Positions 30,633 through 39,938 of a stretch of DNA of 64,000 nucleotides are shown one piece after another. The DNA is from CAZPMT01 sp964587655 (GTDB taxonomy: Bacteria > Hydrogenedentota > Hydrogenedentia > Hydrogenedentales > SLHB01). Numbering within the stretch: position 1 is the stretch's first letter; every line of letters starts with the position of its first letter. The notes beneath the pieces were generated by a model. That model did not search any database. It was given only the letters and a program-made list of their open reading frames with translations, and had not been told where the DNA came from. The stretch covers positions 1 to 64,000 of the forward strand of contig CAZPMT010000014.1 in assembly GCA_964587655.1 (NCBI GenBank), written 5' to 3'. The position numbers were made by a program, and so were the translations under genes.

Positions 30633-33600
30633 TTATCTCAGCACGGTGGCGCCCATTACGCCGAATATGACGTCGTTGGCGACGGCATCGAGGCGCACGG
30701 ACTTGAGCAGCGCGCCCGGACGCAAATCGAACGCGACGAGATGCGCCTCGGTATCGACGTTGACCGGCTTCGTAATATCCTGTACCTGCGATGAACCGGC
30801 CGGTCCGAAACGGCCGCCCAGATTCTCGAAACCGTTCGCCGCGGTGTCGTGCCAACGGCCGCACCACGTGCTCCAGCAGTCGCCGATATCGATCGGACTC
30901 ACGAGATCCTTTGAATCCGTATCGCCGTTCTCGTATTCCAGAGTCACGCGCAGGTTCGGGACGTAGCTCTGAGTCGGAAACGACATCCCGCTCAGCATTA
31001 GATAGAGCGTCTTCCCTGACGCGTTTACGGGAAACTCGATCGTCGTCGGAAATGCGCCGGCTTGCGTTACGATCCCGATATTGGGACCTTCCTTCGCTGT
31101 CTTGAACGGGATCCCGTCCGTGGTCCAGGCAACGCTGTCCGCTCCCACCTTTGCGCGCCACGCCGCGTCGCTGGGAACTTGCACGGGATCGCCATGGTGT
31201 CGCGCGCCGAGATGGTCCTTCCAATAGTCAAAGCCAACGGTGCTTGCACCGGGCGGCGGAGGCGTCGCCTCTTTCGAGACCTTGCCGAGCGCTTCCAGGA
31301 TTGTTGAGTTGTAGGCGCTTTTCAGATCGATGAGATTCCATCGCGCGAGATCGCGATCCGGCAATCGCGGCGCCGCCCAAACCGCGGGCATCTGTTTCGG
31401 CGCTTCCCCTTCGATCCGGAGTGAGACTGGAAGCCACGTCTCGCACTCTTTCTTTCCCGATAGAACGAACAAAAGCCCCGGACCGGGATCGCATTGAACC
31501 GCGCCTCTCAACACTCCATCCCTAAGTGTTGGGTTAGCCAGGATCCTCTGTGTGTCTCTGAAGTCCGTAATCCGCGCATTCGGCAGAGACAGTTCATAAT
31601 CCGTATTGCGCTTGACGCACTGCTCGCTCGTAACGCGCGCGTTCGCTGAGACGTAGGTAGCGGTGATGTTCCCTCGCCTGCCCGGCTCGGTCTCAACGAC
31701 GAGCCACGAAACCCCGATGCCGGGCTCAACACGGAAAGGTTTCTCTTTTCCGTCAACCGTAACACGATCGACCTGCGACGCCTGGAGCGGCAGACGCAAA
31801 TGCACTAAGTTCCGCTCAACAGACTCCCATTCAATGCTGGTTCCCTCTGGATTCCGCCTCCATTTGTACGAAAACAAGGGAGTCTTGATCGAGGCCTCGG
31901 ACCATTCTGAAGGGAATTGCGGAGTGAGTTGCACGTAACCGTCCGGCAACTTCGGCGCGATGCCGAACAGCCCCTCCGTCACGGTTCTCATCCACATGCT
32001 GATGGCGTCGGCGAATTCGTCATTCGCGCGCTGGCGGCCGTCGGCAAATGAGTGGCACGACAAGCCCCCGGGCGTCGGACCGTTGAAGATACCGCACAAA
32101 GTCGAGCGCAGGATCGAGTACGCCTCATCCGCGCGCCCGCCAAGGTAGTTGGTGAGGGCGAAATTGAGTTCCTCCGCATATGCCATTTCGTGCGTGCTGT
32201 GGGTATAGGAACGGCCGCTGTTCGGAAACCAGTTCGAACTCCAGAACTGCTTCCCGCCGCCTGGCGCGGCCTCCGTACCGAGATTCGTGTCGGCCCAATG
32301 CAGCATCTCGTAGATCTGGAATTGGTCCGCGGCCCCGAACTCGGCCGAATGATAGATCGTCGGAAGCTCGGGTTGCCGATGCAGGAGCTTCGCCGCGCGC
32401 GTATCGACGTATTCGGCGAATACGCCTTCGCGCGGCATCCACAGCTTCTTCTGCATTGCCGCGCGGATCGCCTCGGCGCGTTCCTCGAAAGGTTTGGGAT
32501 CCTCGCCGAGCCGCCGCGCAAGGTTAGCGAGAAACCGGTGCGCGCCCAGCATGTACGCGGACGCCTGCGCGCACTGGCCTTGTATATACCAATGCGAATC
32601 GCTGATCCACGTGTTGAGCGCGTTCTCGTACAAGAACTCATTCCCCGGCTGAAGACGCCGGCCTTCCCATTCCACGATCCCTTTCAGGATCGGAAATATC
32701 TCGCGCATGAGTTCGAGGTCGTTGGTGTAATCGAAGTAGTGGCGAACATGATCGAGAAACACCTCGTTCATGTTGTAGAAAACGCCGCCAGGCGTATCGA
32801 GCAGGCTGGTTAATGCCCCGGCGTCGTCCCCCTTCTTCACCAAACCCAAGGAGACGAAGTTCCGGATGGCCCTCTGTATCCGATCCGTGCAGCCGGAACA
32901 GGTCATCCCATACCAGCCCCGCCAGCCCAGATATCCGAACCGCCACGACCACCCGCCGTGCATGACCGTCGAATCTCCCCATGTGCCCTCGGTCGCAAAC
33001 AACATCATGCGGGCCGCGGCGTCAAGGTGCGGGTCCGGCGTCTGCGTGCAAACGCGAGAGGCAATGCTCTTGTTGCGACCGAGAGCCGCTTCCCACGCCT
33101 GTTTGGGATGCCGTATGGCCTCCTCGATGTCGCCGCCCATGCCGATAACGATGTAACCCTCGCGTGTAAGCTCCACCTCGGCGACGGCGACGCGGTTCGC
33201 TTGGGCGTCGCTCCGGGTCGAATGCCATTCCGTTGCCCGGGAAAGCGCGGACGGGCACGTGGCGAACGCGTTCGGATCGCCACAGCCGGTCTTCGACGTC
33301 CATGAATCTCCGCCCTGGATGACAGCCTGCCAGTCCGGAATGAAGCGCGGCGCGGCGAAAACCTGCTCCATAATCGAATCCGACTTGTCGAATGAGCGGT
33401 GAAGCTCGAACCGATTACCGATCCACTGGATGCGGTCCTTCGCGCACTGCGCGGGCGCGAAGCTGAACGCGAGGTCCGTCATCGCGTAGTTGGTGAAGAA
33501 GCCAGAGGCGCCGCCATAGGCCCACGTGAGCCGGGCCGGTGCATCGAGTCCCTTGACCGCCACCTTGACTATCAGACCGGCGCTCCTCGCGAGGGCCACC

Positions 33601-34211
33601 GCTTCCAGGCGGACCTCAACACCAGGAAAACCGGGATCGCTCACGACGTAGTCCATTCGCCCGTCAACGTAACGCACGTCGAGGTCCGCCCACTGATGCA
33701 GCCACTTGCTCGTGCCCGCTTCTGAAGTCAGCCCGATGAAAAGATGTCCAAGAAGGCCGCCCGCCGAATGAAAATCAAACAGGAATCGCGGTTCGTTGTA
33801 CGCCACCACCAGCGGACGGAAACCGCATTGCGGAAACTTCGCACGTTCGGCCTCCGTCCAGACGAGCGACTTGTCCGCGGGCGGATACAACGGCCTTCGA
33901 TGAAGGCGTGGATTTTCCTTCCCCGGCAGCGTGGCAAAGGCATGCCCCGCCCCGTAATCGCTCGCGCCGGTGTTCACCACGCCGATCTGCGTACCCGGCC
34001 GGAGGCGGGGTGCACCCGGCTCCGCCGTGAGTCGAATCCGCCACCCGCCCTCAATCGGCAAATAGCAATCCACTACCCTCACGGATTCCTGCGCGGTAGC
34101 CACCGACAGTACACAGAACCACATCACCAGCGCTAGGGACACCACGCCGCTGCGCCAAAACCCTACTACCATCCCACTGGATGCAGGAAATCCTTCTCCT
34201 CCTTCCGTCAC
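30633..34211 (-). CDS. Very large secreted protein, six-hairpin-glycosidase-like (DUF4450-like)
   Basis: A 1192-residue exported protein. The GTG start has AAGGAG ten bases upstream and leads into a signal peptide (VVSLALVMWFCVLSVATAQ). The N-terminal third is beta-rich. The centre (about 380-800) is Trp/His-rich and helical (GGWSWRFGYLGWRGWYG, WISDSHWYIQGQCAQ, STHEMAYAEELNFALTNYLG), the style of alpha/alpha-toroid glycosidases. The C-terminal third is beta-sandwich-like and includes a carbohydrate-binding-type module. Overall length and order recall DUF4450 proteins of Bacteroidetes, which is a recollection, not a search result. No catalytic residue is assigned; glycan cleavage is likely. 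Confidence 0.6.
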   Translation of the reverse strand: MTEGGEGFPASSGMVVGFWRSGVVSLALVMWFCVLSVATAQESVRVVDCYLPIEGGWRIRLTAEPGAPRLRPGTQIGVVNTGASDYGAGHAFATLPGKENPRLHRRPLYPPADKSLVWTEAERAKFPQCGFRPLVVAYNEPRFLFDFHSAGGLLGHLFIGLTSEAGTSKWLHQWADLDVRYVDGRMDYVVSDPGFPGVEVRLEAVALARSAGLIVKVAVKGLDAPARLTWAYGGASGFFTNYAMTDLAFSFAPAQCAKDRIQWIGNRFELHRSFDKSDSIMEQVFAAPRFIPDWQAVIQGGDSWTSKTGCGDPNAFATCPSALSRATEWHSTRSDAQANRVAVAEVELTREGYIVIGMGGDIEEAIRHPKQAWEAALGRNKSIASRVCTQTPDPHLDAAARMMLFATEGTWGDSTVMHGGWSWRFGYLGWRGWYGMTCSGCTDRIQRAIRNFVSLGLVKKGDDAGALTSLLDTPGGVFYNMNEVFLDHVRHYFDYTNDLELMREIFPILKGIVEWEGRRLQPGNEFLYENALNTWISDSHWYIQGQCAQASAYMLGAHRFLANLARRLGEDPKPFEERAEAIRAAMQKKLWMPREGVFAEYVDTRAAKLLHRQPELPTIYHSAEFGAADQFQIYEMLHWADTNLGTEAAPGGGKQFWSSNWFPNSGRSYTHSTHEMAYAEELNFALTNYLGGRADEAYSILRSTLCGIFNGPTPGGLSCHSFADGRQRANDEFADAISMWMRTVTEGLFGIAPKLPDGYVQLTPQFPSEWSEASIKTPLFSYKWRRNPEGTSIEWESVERNLVHLRLPLQASQVDRVTVDGKEKPFRVEPGIGVSWLVVETEPGRRGNITATYVSANARVTSEQCVKRNTDYELSLPNARITDFRDTQRILANPTLRDGVLRGAVQCDPGPGLLFVLSGKKECETWLPVSLRIEGEAPKQMPAVWAAPRLPDRDLARWNLIDLKSAYNSTILEALGKVSKEATPPPPGASTVGFDYWKDHLGARHHGDPVQVPSDAAWRAKVGADSVAWTTDGIPFKTAKEGPNIGIVTQAGAFPTTIEFPVNASGKTLYLMLSGMSFPTQSYVPNLRVTLEYENGDTDSKDLVSPIDIGDCWSTWCGRWHDTAANGFENLGGRFGPAGSSQVQDITKPVNVDTEAHLVAFDLRPGALLKSVRLDAVANDVIFGVMGATVLR

Positions 34212-34229
34212 GCTCAGATAACTCCTTGT

Positions 34230-34427
34230 CTATTTCTTGGGACGCGGAGGAGGATCGGGAATGGGATCTGGCGGCCCAATCTCTGTACGCGAAGGCCCGT
34301 GGGGTTCTGACGGCGCGGGCGGCGGCGCAGGCCTTGTCGGCCGGCTTGGCGCAGGCGGCGGCGCAGGTGTTGGCTTGGATGGCTCAGGCCGCGTTGACGA
34401 AGGCTTCTCTCTGTCACTCATTGACAT
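34230..34427 (-). CDS. Small proline-rich protein (65 aa)
   Basis: A 65-residue gene with a good GGAGGT site seven bases before its ATG. The product starts MSMSDREKPSS and is about 40 percent Pro, in PAPPPAPS-type runs, with a basic end (PPPRPKK). It has no hydrophobic segment or Cys. The very low complexity would usually argue against a gene, but the ribosome-binding site and tight packing (16 bases after the upstream gene, 18 before the downstream one) support translation. It may be an intrinsically disordered linker or a polyproline partner for the adjacent two-TM protein. Confidence 0.5.
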   Translation of the reverse strand: MSMSDREKPSSTRPEPSKPTPAPPPAPSRPTRPAPPPAPSEPHGPSRTEIGPPDPIPDPPPRPKK

Positions 34428-34443
34428 GCCCTTTACCTCCAGA

Positions 34444-34965
34444 TTAATGTTTCTTCTTTAGTTCCAAACGAGTGTTCAGGGCGTCCTGAGCCCTACGCTC
34501 AAGTCGTTTAGTTCGCATAGTATCTTGCTTGATGCGCCCAATGCCCTGCGCGTATCGCGTTCGGTATCGATCGAGCTTGCCCTGGAACTCCGTCACTGGG
34601 AAGGTAGGGTTGACTGCCATCCGGCCACGCAAACCCTCCAGCTCCACCCTAAGCACCGCGAAGTAGTTTGTGAGCGGACACAAATCGCGCAGGCGTGTCG
34701 GAACAGCAAACTGCGTGTGCAAGATTGCTGAAAACGCGCCCACGCCCGCGAGAATCGTCCACATGGTTCTAAAGTACGGTTGGTTCCATAGCGCCCAACC
34801 AGCTACTGCCGATCCCGACGCAGTGAGAGCCACGAAGACTCTGGACAACTCGTCCAAGGTTGACCATCTCCTGACGACTTGCTCGACGCAAATCTCCTCG
34901 AAGTAGACTTGATAGTAGAGGCGCCACGCCTCGCCCCACAGCTCATCTCTGGGATCATGGTTCAT
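34444..34965 (-). CDS. Two-TM protein with cytoplasmic helical tail (hypothetical)
   Basis: A 173-residue protein started at the ATG after GGGAGGGGACAAG. A helical N-terminal stretch of about 50 residues (LYYQVYFEEICVEQVVRRW) precedes two adjacent hydrophobic segments, VFVALTASGSAVAGWALW and MWTILAGVGAFSAILHTQF. A charged coiled-coil-like tail follows, ending RLELKKKH. The topology is that of a 2TM hairpin with long soluble tails, similar in outline to SLATT-type effectors, but no sequence motif confirms that family. Base composition is visibly less GC-rich than the flanking large genes. Confidence 0.6.
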   Translation of the reverse strand: MNHDPRDELWGEAWRLYYQVYFEEICVEQVVRRWSTLDELSRVFVALTASGSAVAGWALWNQPYFRTMWTILAGVGAFSAILHTQFAVPTRLRDLCPLTNYFAVLRVELEGLRGRMAVNPTFPVTEFQGKLDRYRTRYAQGIGRIKQDTMRTKRLERRAQDALNTRLELKKKH

Positions 34966-35248
34966 CTTGTCCCCTCCCGACCACTCCGCGCTGTGGCACG
35001 CCATTCAGAGCCACCTGTCAATCGTTTCAGCTTTGTAACACATCTCCTACCGCGACTCAGACCGAGTGTAATTATACACAGAGAAGGCCGTAGCGTCAAA
35101 TTCCGGCATGTCTTCAGACACGCGTTACAGAGGCAGAAGTGGAGCCTATGCCAAGTTCCGTATGTCTTGCCCCTTGCCTTGACCATTGCGTCTGTTGTCT
35201 CCGAAGTAGCGGCCTTGCCTCCCTTCGATCCATATCGATCGCCGGTAA

Positions 35249-36715
35249 TCAGAACGTGAAGTAGATAAACTCACGGTGCCTAAACACGCCGAACAGAAAA
35301 ATGATCCAGAGCAACGCCGAGTAGGCCGTCCAGCGCAAGACAAGCGGGTGCCGGGCAAGCATACGCCGCACGTTTCCTCGTGACTGGAGTAAGTGGCCGC
35401 ATTCAAGGATCGCGATCATAGCAAGCACAAGCAGAAACTCGTTCTGCGGAAGCCCGAGTGAGAACACGGAATCGGCCAGTCGCGACGCGTCAAACACGAC
35501 GTCCCATCCCGTTAGCAGATGCCCGATGATGTAGAACGCGTCGGAGATACTGTTCGCTCGGAAGAAGATCCACGCGAATGTCACCAACCCGAAGGTCGTC
35601 AGCGTCTGCAAGCCCCGATGGAGGCCCGGGCACGAGGAGAGGCGCAGGAGCGAAACGCATCGCTCCCGAACGGGACGCGATACCTGGCCGACGATCATGT
35701 AGCTTCCGTGAAGCGCGCCCCATGCCAGGAATTTCCAACTCGCGCCGTGCCACAGACCGCTAAGCGCGAACACGATCATGATGTTCAAATACCACCGCGG
35801 GACCGACACGCGATTGCCGCCAAGGGGAATGTACAGATAATCGCGGAACCACGTGGACAGGGAAATGTGCCAGCGGCGCCAGAAATCCGCCGAGGAGGTC
35901 GCGTAGTACGGGCGTCGGAAGTTTTCCATCAGGCGGAACCCCAGCATCTGCGCGGAGCCAATCGCCATGTCCGAGTAACCCGAGAAGTCGCAATAGATCT
36001 GAACCGCGAAAAAGAGCGTGGCAATTGCGAGGCCGAGTCCCTCGTATTCGCCCGGCTGGTTGTACACCTGATCCACGAGCTGCGCGAGGCGATCCGCGAT
36101 GACCGACTTCTTGAACAGCCCCCACATTATGAGTTTCAGGCCATCGGTTGCATTGTCATAGTCGAAACGGTGCTTCTCGAAGAACTGCGGAAGCAGATTC
36201 TGTGCGCGCTCAATAGGACCGGCGACGAGCTGCGGGAAAAAGCAGACATAGGCAGCGAAGATGCCGAGCCGCCTTTCGACTTTGACCGTGCCCCGATAGA
36301 CGCCGATTGTGTACGTGAGACTTTGAAAGGTGTAGAAGGAAAGGCCGACCGGCAACAGGAAATGCGTCGCCGGCAGCGAGATGCCCAGGTCCAGCTTGTC
36401 GGTAACGAGCCGCAGGCTGTCGTTGAAGAAGTTGTAGTACTTGAAGAAGAAGAGCATGCCGAGGTTTGAGCACAGGCTGAGGATCAGGTATCGCCGCCGA
36501 ACCGTCTGGCTCGAGGCCGCCCCCATAAGCAGACCCGCCGCGTAGTCGATCACGGTCGAAATGATGATGAGCACGACGTAGCCGGGCTTCCAGCACATGT
36601 AGAAGTAGTAGCTCGCGAGCAGGAGAAGGGCCCAGCGGAACCGATGCGGGACCGCAAAATAGATCGCAACGACGATGGGAAAGAAGATCGCGTATTGCGT
36701 GCTGTTGAAGAGCAT
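35249..36715 (-). CDS. MBOAT-family O-acyltransferase (AlgI/DltB type)
   Basis: A 488-residue polytopic membrane protein. It begins MLFNSTQYAIFFPIVVAIYF, the usual start of AlgI-like proteins. It contains FFPQLVAGPIERAQNLLPQF, the DFWRRWHISLSTWFRDYLYI block and the catalytic-His segment LSGLWHGASWKFLAWG. Such proteins pass acetyl or other acyl groups across the inner membrane to exopolysaccharides or teichoic acids. Normally a periplasmic SGNH/AlgJ-like acyltransferase gene follows; none is here, as the next downstream gene is the two-TM protein 280 bases away. Confidence 0.92.
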   Translation of the reverse strand: MLFNSTQYAIFFPIVVAIYFAVPHRFRWALLLLASYYFYMCWKPGYVVLIIISTVIDYAAGLLMGAASSQTVRRRYLILSLCSNLGMLFFFKYYNFFNDSLRLVTDKLDLGISLPATHFLLPVGLSFYTFQSLTYTIGVYRGTVKVERRLGIFAAYVCFFPQLVAGPIERAQNLLPQFFEKHRFDYDNATDGLKLIMWGLFKKSVIADRLAQLVDQVYNQPGEYEGLGLAIATLFFAVQIYCDFSGYSDMAIGSAQMLGFRLMENFRRPYYATSSADFWRRWHISLSTWFRDYLYIPLGGNRVSVPRWYLNIMIVFALSGLWHGASWKFLAWGALHGSYMIVGQVSRPVRERCVSLLRLSSCPGLHRGLQTLTTFGLVTFAWIFFRANSISDAFYIIGHLLTGWDVVFDASRLADSVFSLGLPQNEFLLVLAMIAILECGHLLQSRGNVRRMLARHPLVLRWTAYSALLWIIFLFGVFRHREFIYFTF

Positions 36716-36810
36716 GGCGTCCGGATTCCGGGTTTCCGCGGCCTCAGAGCGTGTACGGAAAGTGTCCGCACCGTTCCAGTGGGAAGTCGCAACCTATCTG
36801 AGGGCGCCAG

Positions 36811-36959
36811 CCATGTAGGTCCGGTTTGTAACCGGACCAGCTCAGCGGCGTCCGCAATATGTCGCGCATGACTTGGTCCGGTTACAAACCGGACCAGCTC
36901 AGCGGCGTCCGCAATATGTCGCGCATGACTTGGTCCGGTTACAAACCGGACCTACATGG
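36811..36959. repeat. Palindrome cluster: three 21-bp GGTCCGGTT palindromes with a 57-bp tandem duplication
   Basis: The block starts CCATGTAGGTCC and ends GGACCTACATGG, a terminal inverted pair. Inside are three copies of a near-palindrome, GGTCCGGTTTGTAACCGGACC (or its complement with TTACAAA), separated by a 36-base spacer. The 57-base unit (palindrome plus spacer) is directly repeated at 36839-36895 and 36896-36952 with no differences that I can see. It lies between divergent genes; the rest of the 36716-37098 gap holds no gene. Confidence 0.85.
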
Positions 36960-37098
36960 ACTTCCCGTACACCCTCTCAGAAGACAACTTGCGCAACGTG
37001 CGCCGTCAAAGGTAGCCGCCAGCACCCTCCGTGTCAAGCGCCCTATGGATTTGGTAGAATCCGTGGAGCGTTTCCACGACGATGGGAGGCAAGTCCAT

Positions 37099-37962
37099 AT
37101 GATCATTGATGCACACAATCATCCCGATTGGCACGGACACGATCTGAAGAGATTCCTCGCCAACATGGAACAGTACAACATCGACAAGACCTGGCTGTTG
37201 AGTTGGGAGGCGCCGGCGGACGAATGCGATCCATCTTATAACAACGTCATCCCGCAGACGGCGACGACGGTTCCGATCCCGTTCTCGCGCTGTTTGAGCT
37301 ACGTAGAGCGGGCACCGGACAAGTTTATTCTCGGCTATGCGCCCGATCCGCGACGCCCCGAGGCCATTGACCTGCTCGAAGCGGCCATCGACACGCATGG
37401 CGTCCGCGTCTATGGGGAATTGAAGCTCCGTATGATGTACGACGACCTCGATGCGATCAGGATGTACCGTTTCTGCGGCAAGAAAGGGCTTCCCGTGACG
37501 GTCCACATCGACTACGAGTTCGATACGGGCCGGAAGTATCCGCGGCCGAACTGGTGGTACGGCGGCGGATTCGATCCGTTTGAACGCGCGGTGCGGACGT
37601 GCCCCGAAACGATCTTCCTCGGCCATGCGCCGGGCTTCTGGTCGCACATCTCCGGCGATGACAGATACGACAAAGAGGGTTATCCCCAAGGGCCGGTGCT
37701 TCCCGGCGGGCGCGTCGTCAAGCTGTTGCGCGAGTGCCCGAACCTCTACTGCGATCTCTCCGCCGGATCGGGCCACAACGCCATGTCACGCGATCCCGCG
37801 TTTGGAAAGGAATTTCTCCTTGAGTTCCAGGACCGCGTACTCTACGCGCGCGACTACTTCGACAACGTCCACCAGGAGTTTCTAAACGGTCTCGGATTGC
37901 CCAAGGACGTCCTCGATAAAATCTACTGCGGCAACGCGCTGAGACTTGTGCCGTTGCCATAA
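37099..37962 (+). CDS. Amidohydrolase-2-family metal-dependent hydrolase
   Basis: A 287-residue TIM-barrel amidohydrolase. The ATG after GGGAGG is chosen; starting upstream would drag the 57-bp repeat into the protein. IIDAHNHPDW supplies the metal His6 and His8. HIDYEF and LGHAPGFW carry further ligand positions, and YARDYFDNVH is where related enzymes have the metal Asp (usually GSDxP, here ARDYF). Uronate-isomerase- and decarboxylase-like members of this family act on small carboxylic or sugar acids; the specific substrate is not apparent. Confidence 0.8.
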   Translation: MIIDAHNHPDWHGHDLKRFLANMEQYNIDKTWLLSWEAPADECDPSYNNVIPQTATTVPIPFSRCLSYVERAPDKFILGYAPDPRRPEAIDLLEAAIDTHGVRVYGELKLRMMYDDLDAIRMYRFCGKKGLPVTVHIDYEFDTGRKYPRPNWWYGGGFDPFERAVRTCPETIFLGHAPGFWSHISGDDRYDKEGYPQGPVLPGGRVVKLLRECPNLYCDLSAGSGHNAMSRDPAFGKEFLLEFQDRVLYARDYFDNVHQEFLNGLGLPKDVLDKIYCGNALRLVPLP

Positions 37963-37976
37963 GCGTCGACGGACCG

Positions 37977-38399
37977 TTACATGTCGATGTCCATCCCGGT
38001 GACCTTCCAGCCGTCATTTTCCTTTGCGCTGGAGAAGTTCGCCGTGGTGGAGCCGAAAGCGCCTTCGATGGACACCGGACCCACGGTCGCCGTCTTGCCG
38101 GTAATCACGATCTTGGCCGGCGTCATGTCGATCGCAAGATCCTTGAGATAGCCCATGCCCTTTGCGTTCTCCATGAAGCCTTTGAAACCCTTCTTGTCAC
38201 CCATTTGCGCGTTGGAGAAACTTTCCGAATAAAACGCGAGCAGCTTCTCGATATCTCCGGCCTTGATCGCCGCGATGGAATCCTGAATGCTCTTCGAGAG
38301 CAGTTCCTCGTCCGAGGGGCCTTTAGTGGTCTGACAACCGCAGAGACTAACCACCGACAATAGACTCACGACGCACAACATCACAATTGGCCTTCTCAT
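37977..38399 (-). CDS. NTF2-like lipoprotein (hypothetical)
   Basis: A 140-residue lipoprotein. AAAGGAG lies just before two consecutive ATG codons; the second gives the better spacing. The signal (RRPIVMLCVVSLLSVVSLCGC) ends at a lipobox Cys, and the mature part begins QTTKGPSDEELL. IQDSIAAIKAGDIEKLLAFYSESF followed by strand-rich segments fits a SnoaL/NTF2-like cone fold used for binding. It lies 14 bases from the convergent amidohydrolase end. Function unknown. Confidence 0.75.
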   Translation of the reverse strand: MRRPIVMLCVVSLLSVVSLCGCQTTKGPSDEELLSKSIQDSIAAIKAGDIEKLLAFYSESFSNAQMGDKKGFKGFMENAKGMGYLKDLAIDMTPAKIVITGKTATVGPVSIEGAFGSTTANFSSAKENDGWKVTGMDIDM

Positions 38400-38491
38400 C
38401 ATCGTCTCCTTTCCATTGTTTTGTCTACGATGCCCCGTCCGGTGCACACGCACCGTGAACATCCTTGTACACATTGGCCTTGACGGCCTGA

Positions 38492-39526
38492 CTAAAGCTG
38501 CACGGGCCGGCCCGTTCTCGCCGACGCGTAACATGCGGCCAAGACCTCCTGACTCCACAAGCCAATCTCGCCATCGACCGGCGCTTGCGTGTTTTCGAGC
38601 ACGGCCTCGGAGAATGCTTCGACCTCCGCCTGGTACATGTTGACGGGCTTTGGCGCAATGGGCGTGCCGTCTTCAAGAACGCGGCCCTGCTCTGCGTCAT
38701 AGCCGTCGGCGGATTCCTTGAGATATGCGGTCATCGTGCCGATCTCGCCTTGACCGATCGTCCCTTCGGTGAGGATGCTGCCCAGCGATCCGTAGATCTC
38801 GAGGCGATTCTTCGAACTCTCATCGGGAACGTTGAACAGGCAATCGACTACGCCCTTTGCGCCACTCTCAAAATCCAAGAGAACGACGGAGGTGTCTTCA
38901 CTGCGGTATTTCTGAACGAGATTCGCCGTCAGACAGAAGACCTGGCGGGCCTTCCCGAAAAACATCTCGAGCAGATCGATGCAGTGTCCGCCGAGGTCCA
39001 TGAGGCTCCCGCCGCCGCCCGTCTTCGGGTCTTGCCGCCATGCCCCCTCGATGGGGGGATACCAGCATGAGAGTTGCGCCCGCGCAAAGACGGGGGTGCC
39101 GAGCCGCCCGGCCCGGATGAGTTGCAGCGCCGCCTGGTGCTGCGCGTGGAAACGCATCATGAGGCCCGTGCCGAGTTTCACGCCGCAATCACGGCACGCG
39201 GCGATCATGCGCCCGCCTTCTTCGACGGTCATCCCGAGCGGCTTCTCGCAGAGCACGTGTTTTCCGGCCTTAGCCGCGCGCAGGACCTGTTCGCAATGGA
39301 GATACGCGGGCGTCGCCACGTATACGACGTCGCATGCCGAGGCCAACAGTTCTTCCTCAGTCGCGCACGCCTTTGCGGCGAACTGCCGCGCGACTTCCGC
39401 GTTGGCCGATTGGTTCGGATCGTACACGGCGACCAGTTCGGCGTTCGCGGCCCTGACGATTCCTTCGGGTATGGTTCGCCGCCGTGCAATCCCACACGAA
39501 CCCAACACACCCCATTTCGTCTTCAT
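38492..39526 (-). CDS. Gfo/Idh/MocA-family NAD(P)-dependent oxidoreductase
   Basis: A 344-residue enzyme. The N-terminal Rossmann fold begins KWGVLGSCGIARRRTIPEG, a dinucleotide-binding turn in which the usual GxG is G-S-C-G. CEKPLGMTVEEG is the conserved E-K-P motif whose Lys takes part in catalysis, and DLGGHCIDLLEMFFG contains the catalytic His region. Members oxidise or reduce sugars, inositols or glycosides. The neighbouring aminotransferase and isomerase-like genes suggest sugar modification, but the substrate is open. Confidence 0.88.
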   Translation of the reverse strand: MKTKWGVLGSCGIARRRTIPEGIVRAANAELVAVYDPNQSANAEVARQFAAKACATEEELLASACDVVYVATPAYLHCEQVLRAAKAGKHVLCEKPLGMTVEEGGRMIAACRDCGVKLGTGLMMRFHAQHQAALQLIRAGRLGTPVFARAQLSCWYPPIEGAWRQDPKTGGGGSLMDLGGHCIDLLEMFFGKARQVFCLTANLVQKYRSEDTSVVLLDFESGAKGVVDCLFNVPDESSKNRLEIYGSLGSILTEGTIGQGEIGTMTAYLKESADGYDAEQGRVLEDGTPIAPKPVNMYQAEVEAFSEAVLENTQAPVDGEIGLWSQEVLAACYASARTGRPVQL

Positions 39527-39563
39527 GATTCGATTCTTACTCCTGCTTTCGCAAATGCGGACC

Positions 39564-39902
39564 TCAGTTGAGGACCCTGATAACGATCAAGGTTGCCGCG
39601 AGACACGCCGCAAAGCTCATCCCCGCGGCTGCAAGTTTCTCGCGCGTGCTGCGCTTTCGCGAAGACGCCCGCAGAAGCCCGCAATGAAGCGCGACAATCG
39701 CCGCGACCGACACCTTGGCGAGCGCACTGACCAATGGCGAGTACTTCAGCGCCATCAGGATCAGGTTGTCCTCCGCGAATACGCCCGGACTAAACATGCG
39801 CGGCGTTACGTAGCGCGCGAAGACCGCGCCGTAGACCGCGCCCACGGCCCCGGCCACCAAAGCCCTTAGAACAACGCTTTTTCGGTTGACGCCTCGCATC
39901 AT
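39564..39902 (-). CDS. Small integral membrane protein (hypothetical, 112 aa)
   Basis: The product has three hydrophobic segments, about residues 13-28 (ALVAGAVGAVYGAVFA), 57-75 (LVSALAKVSVAAIVALHCG) and 90-110 (AAAGMSFAACLAATLIVIRV), separated by a basic loop SSRKRSTREK. No family is recognised. It lies 36 bases after the DegT aminotransferase gene and 37 before the Gfo/Idh/MocA gene on the same strand, so it probably belongs to one transcript with them. Confidence 0.65.
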   Translation of the reverse strand: MMRGVNRKSVVLRALVAGAVGAVYGAVFARYVTPRMFSPGVFAEDNLILMALKYSPLVSALAKVSVAAIVALHCGLLRASSRKRSTREKLAAAGMSFAACLAATLIVIRVLN

Positions 39903-39938
39903 GCCCGCGATGTCTCAGGGGCCTGTGCGATCATTTCT

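Noticed and set aside
36811..36959. Possible small CRISPR array
   Set aside because: The spacer between palindromes is the same each time, only three repeats exist, and no cas genes are present; it is a duplicated palindrome element.
36859..37098. N-terminal extension of the amidohydrolase through the palindrome repeats
   Set aside because: It would encode a duplicated MSRMTWSGYKPD segment from repeat DNA; a proper ribosome-binding site precedes the ATG at 37099.
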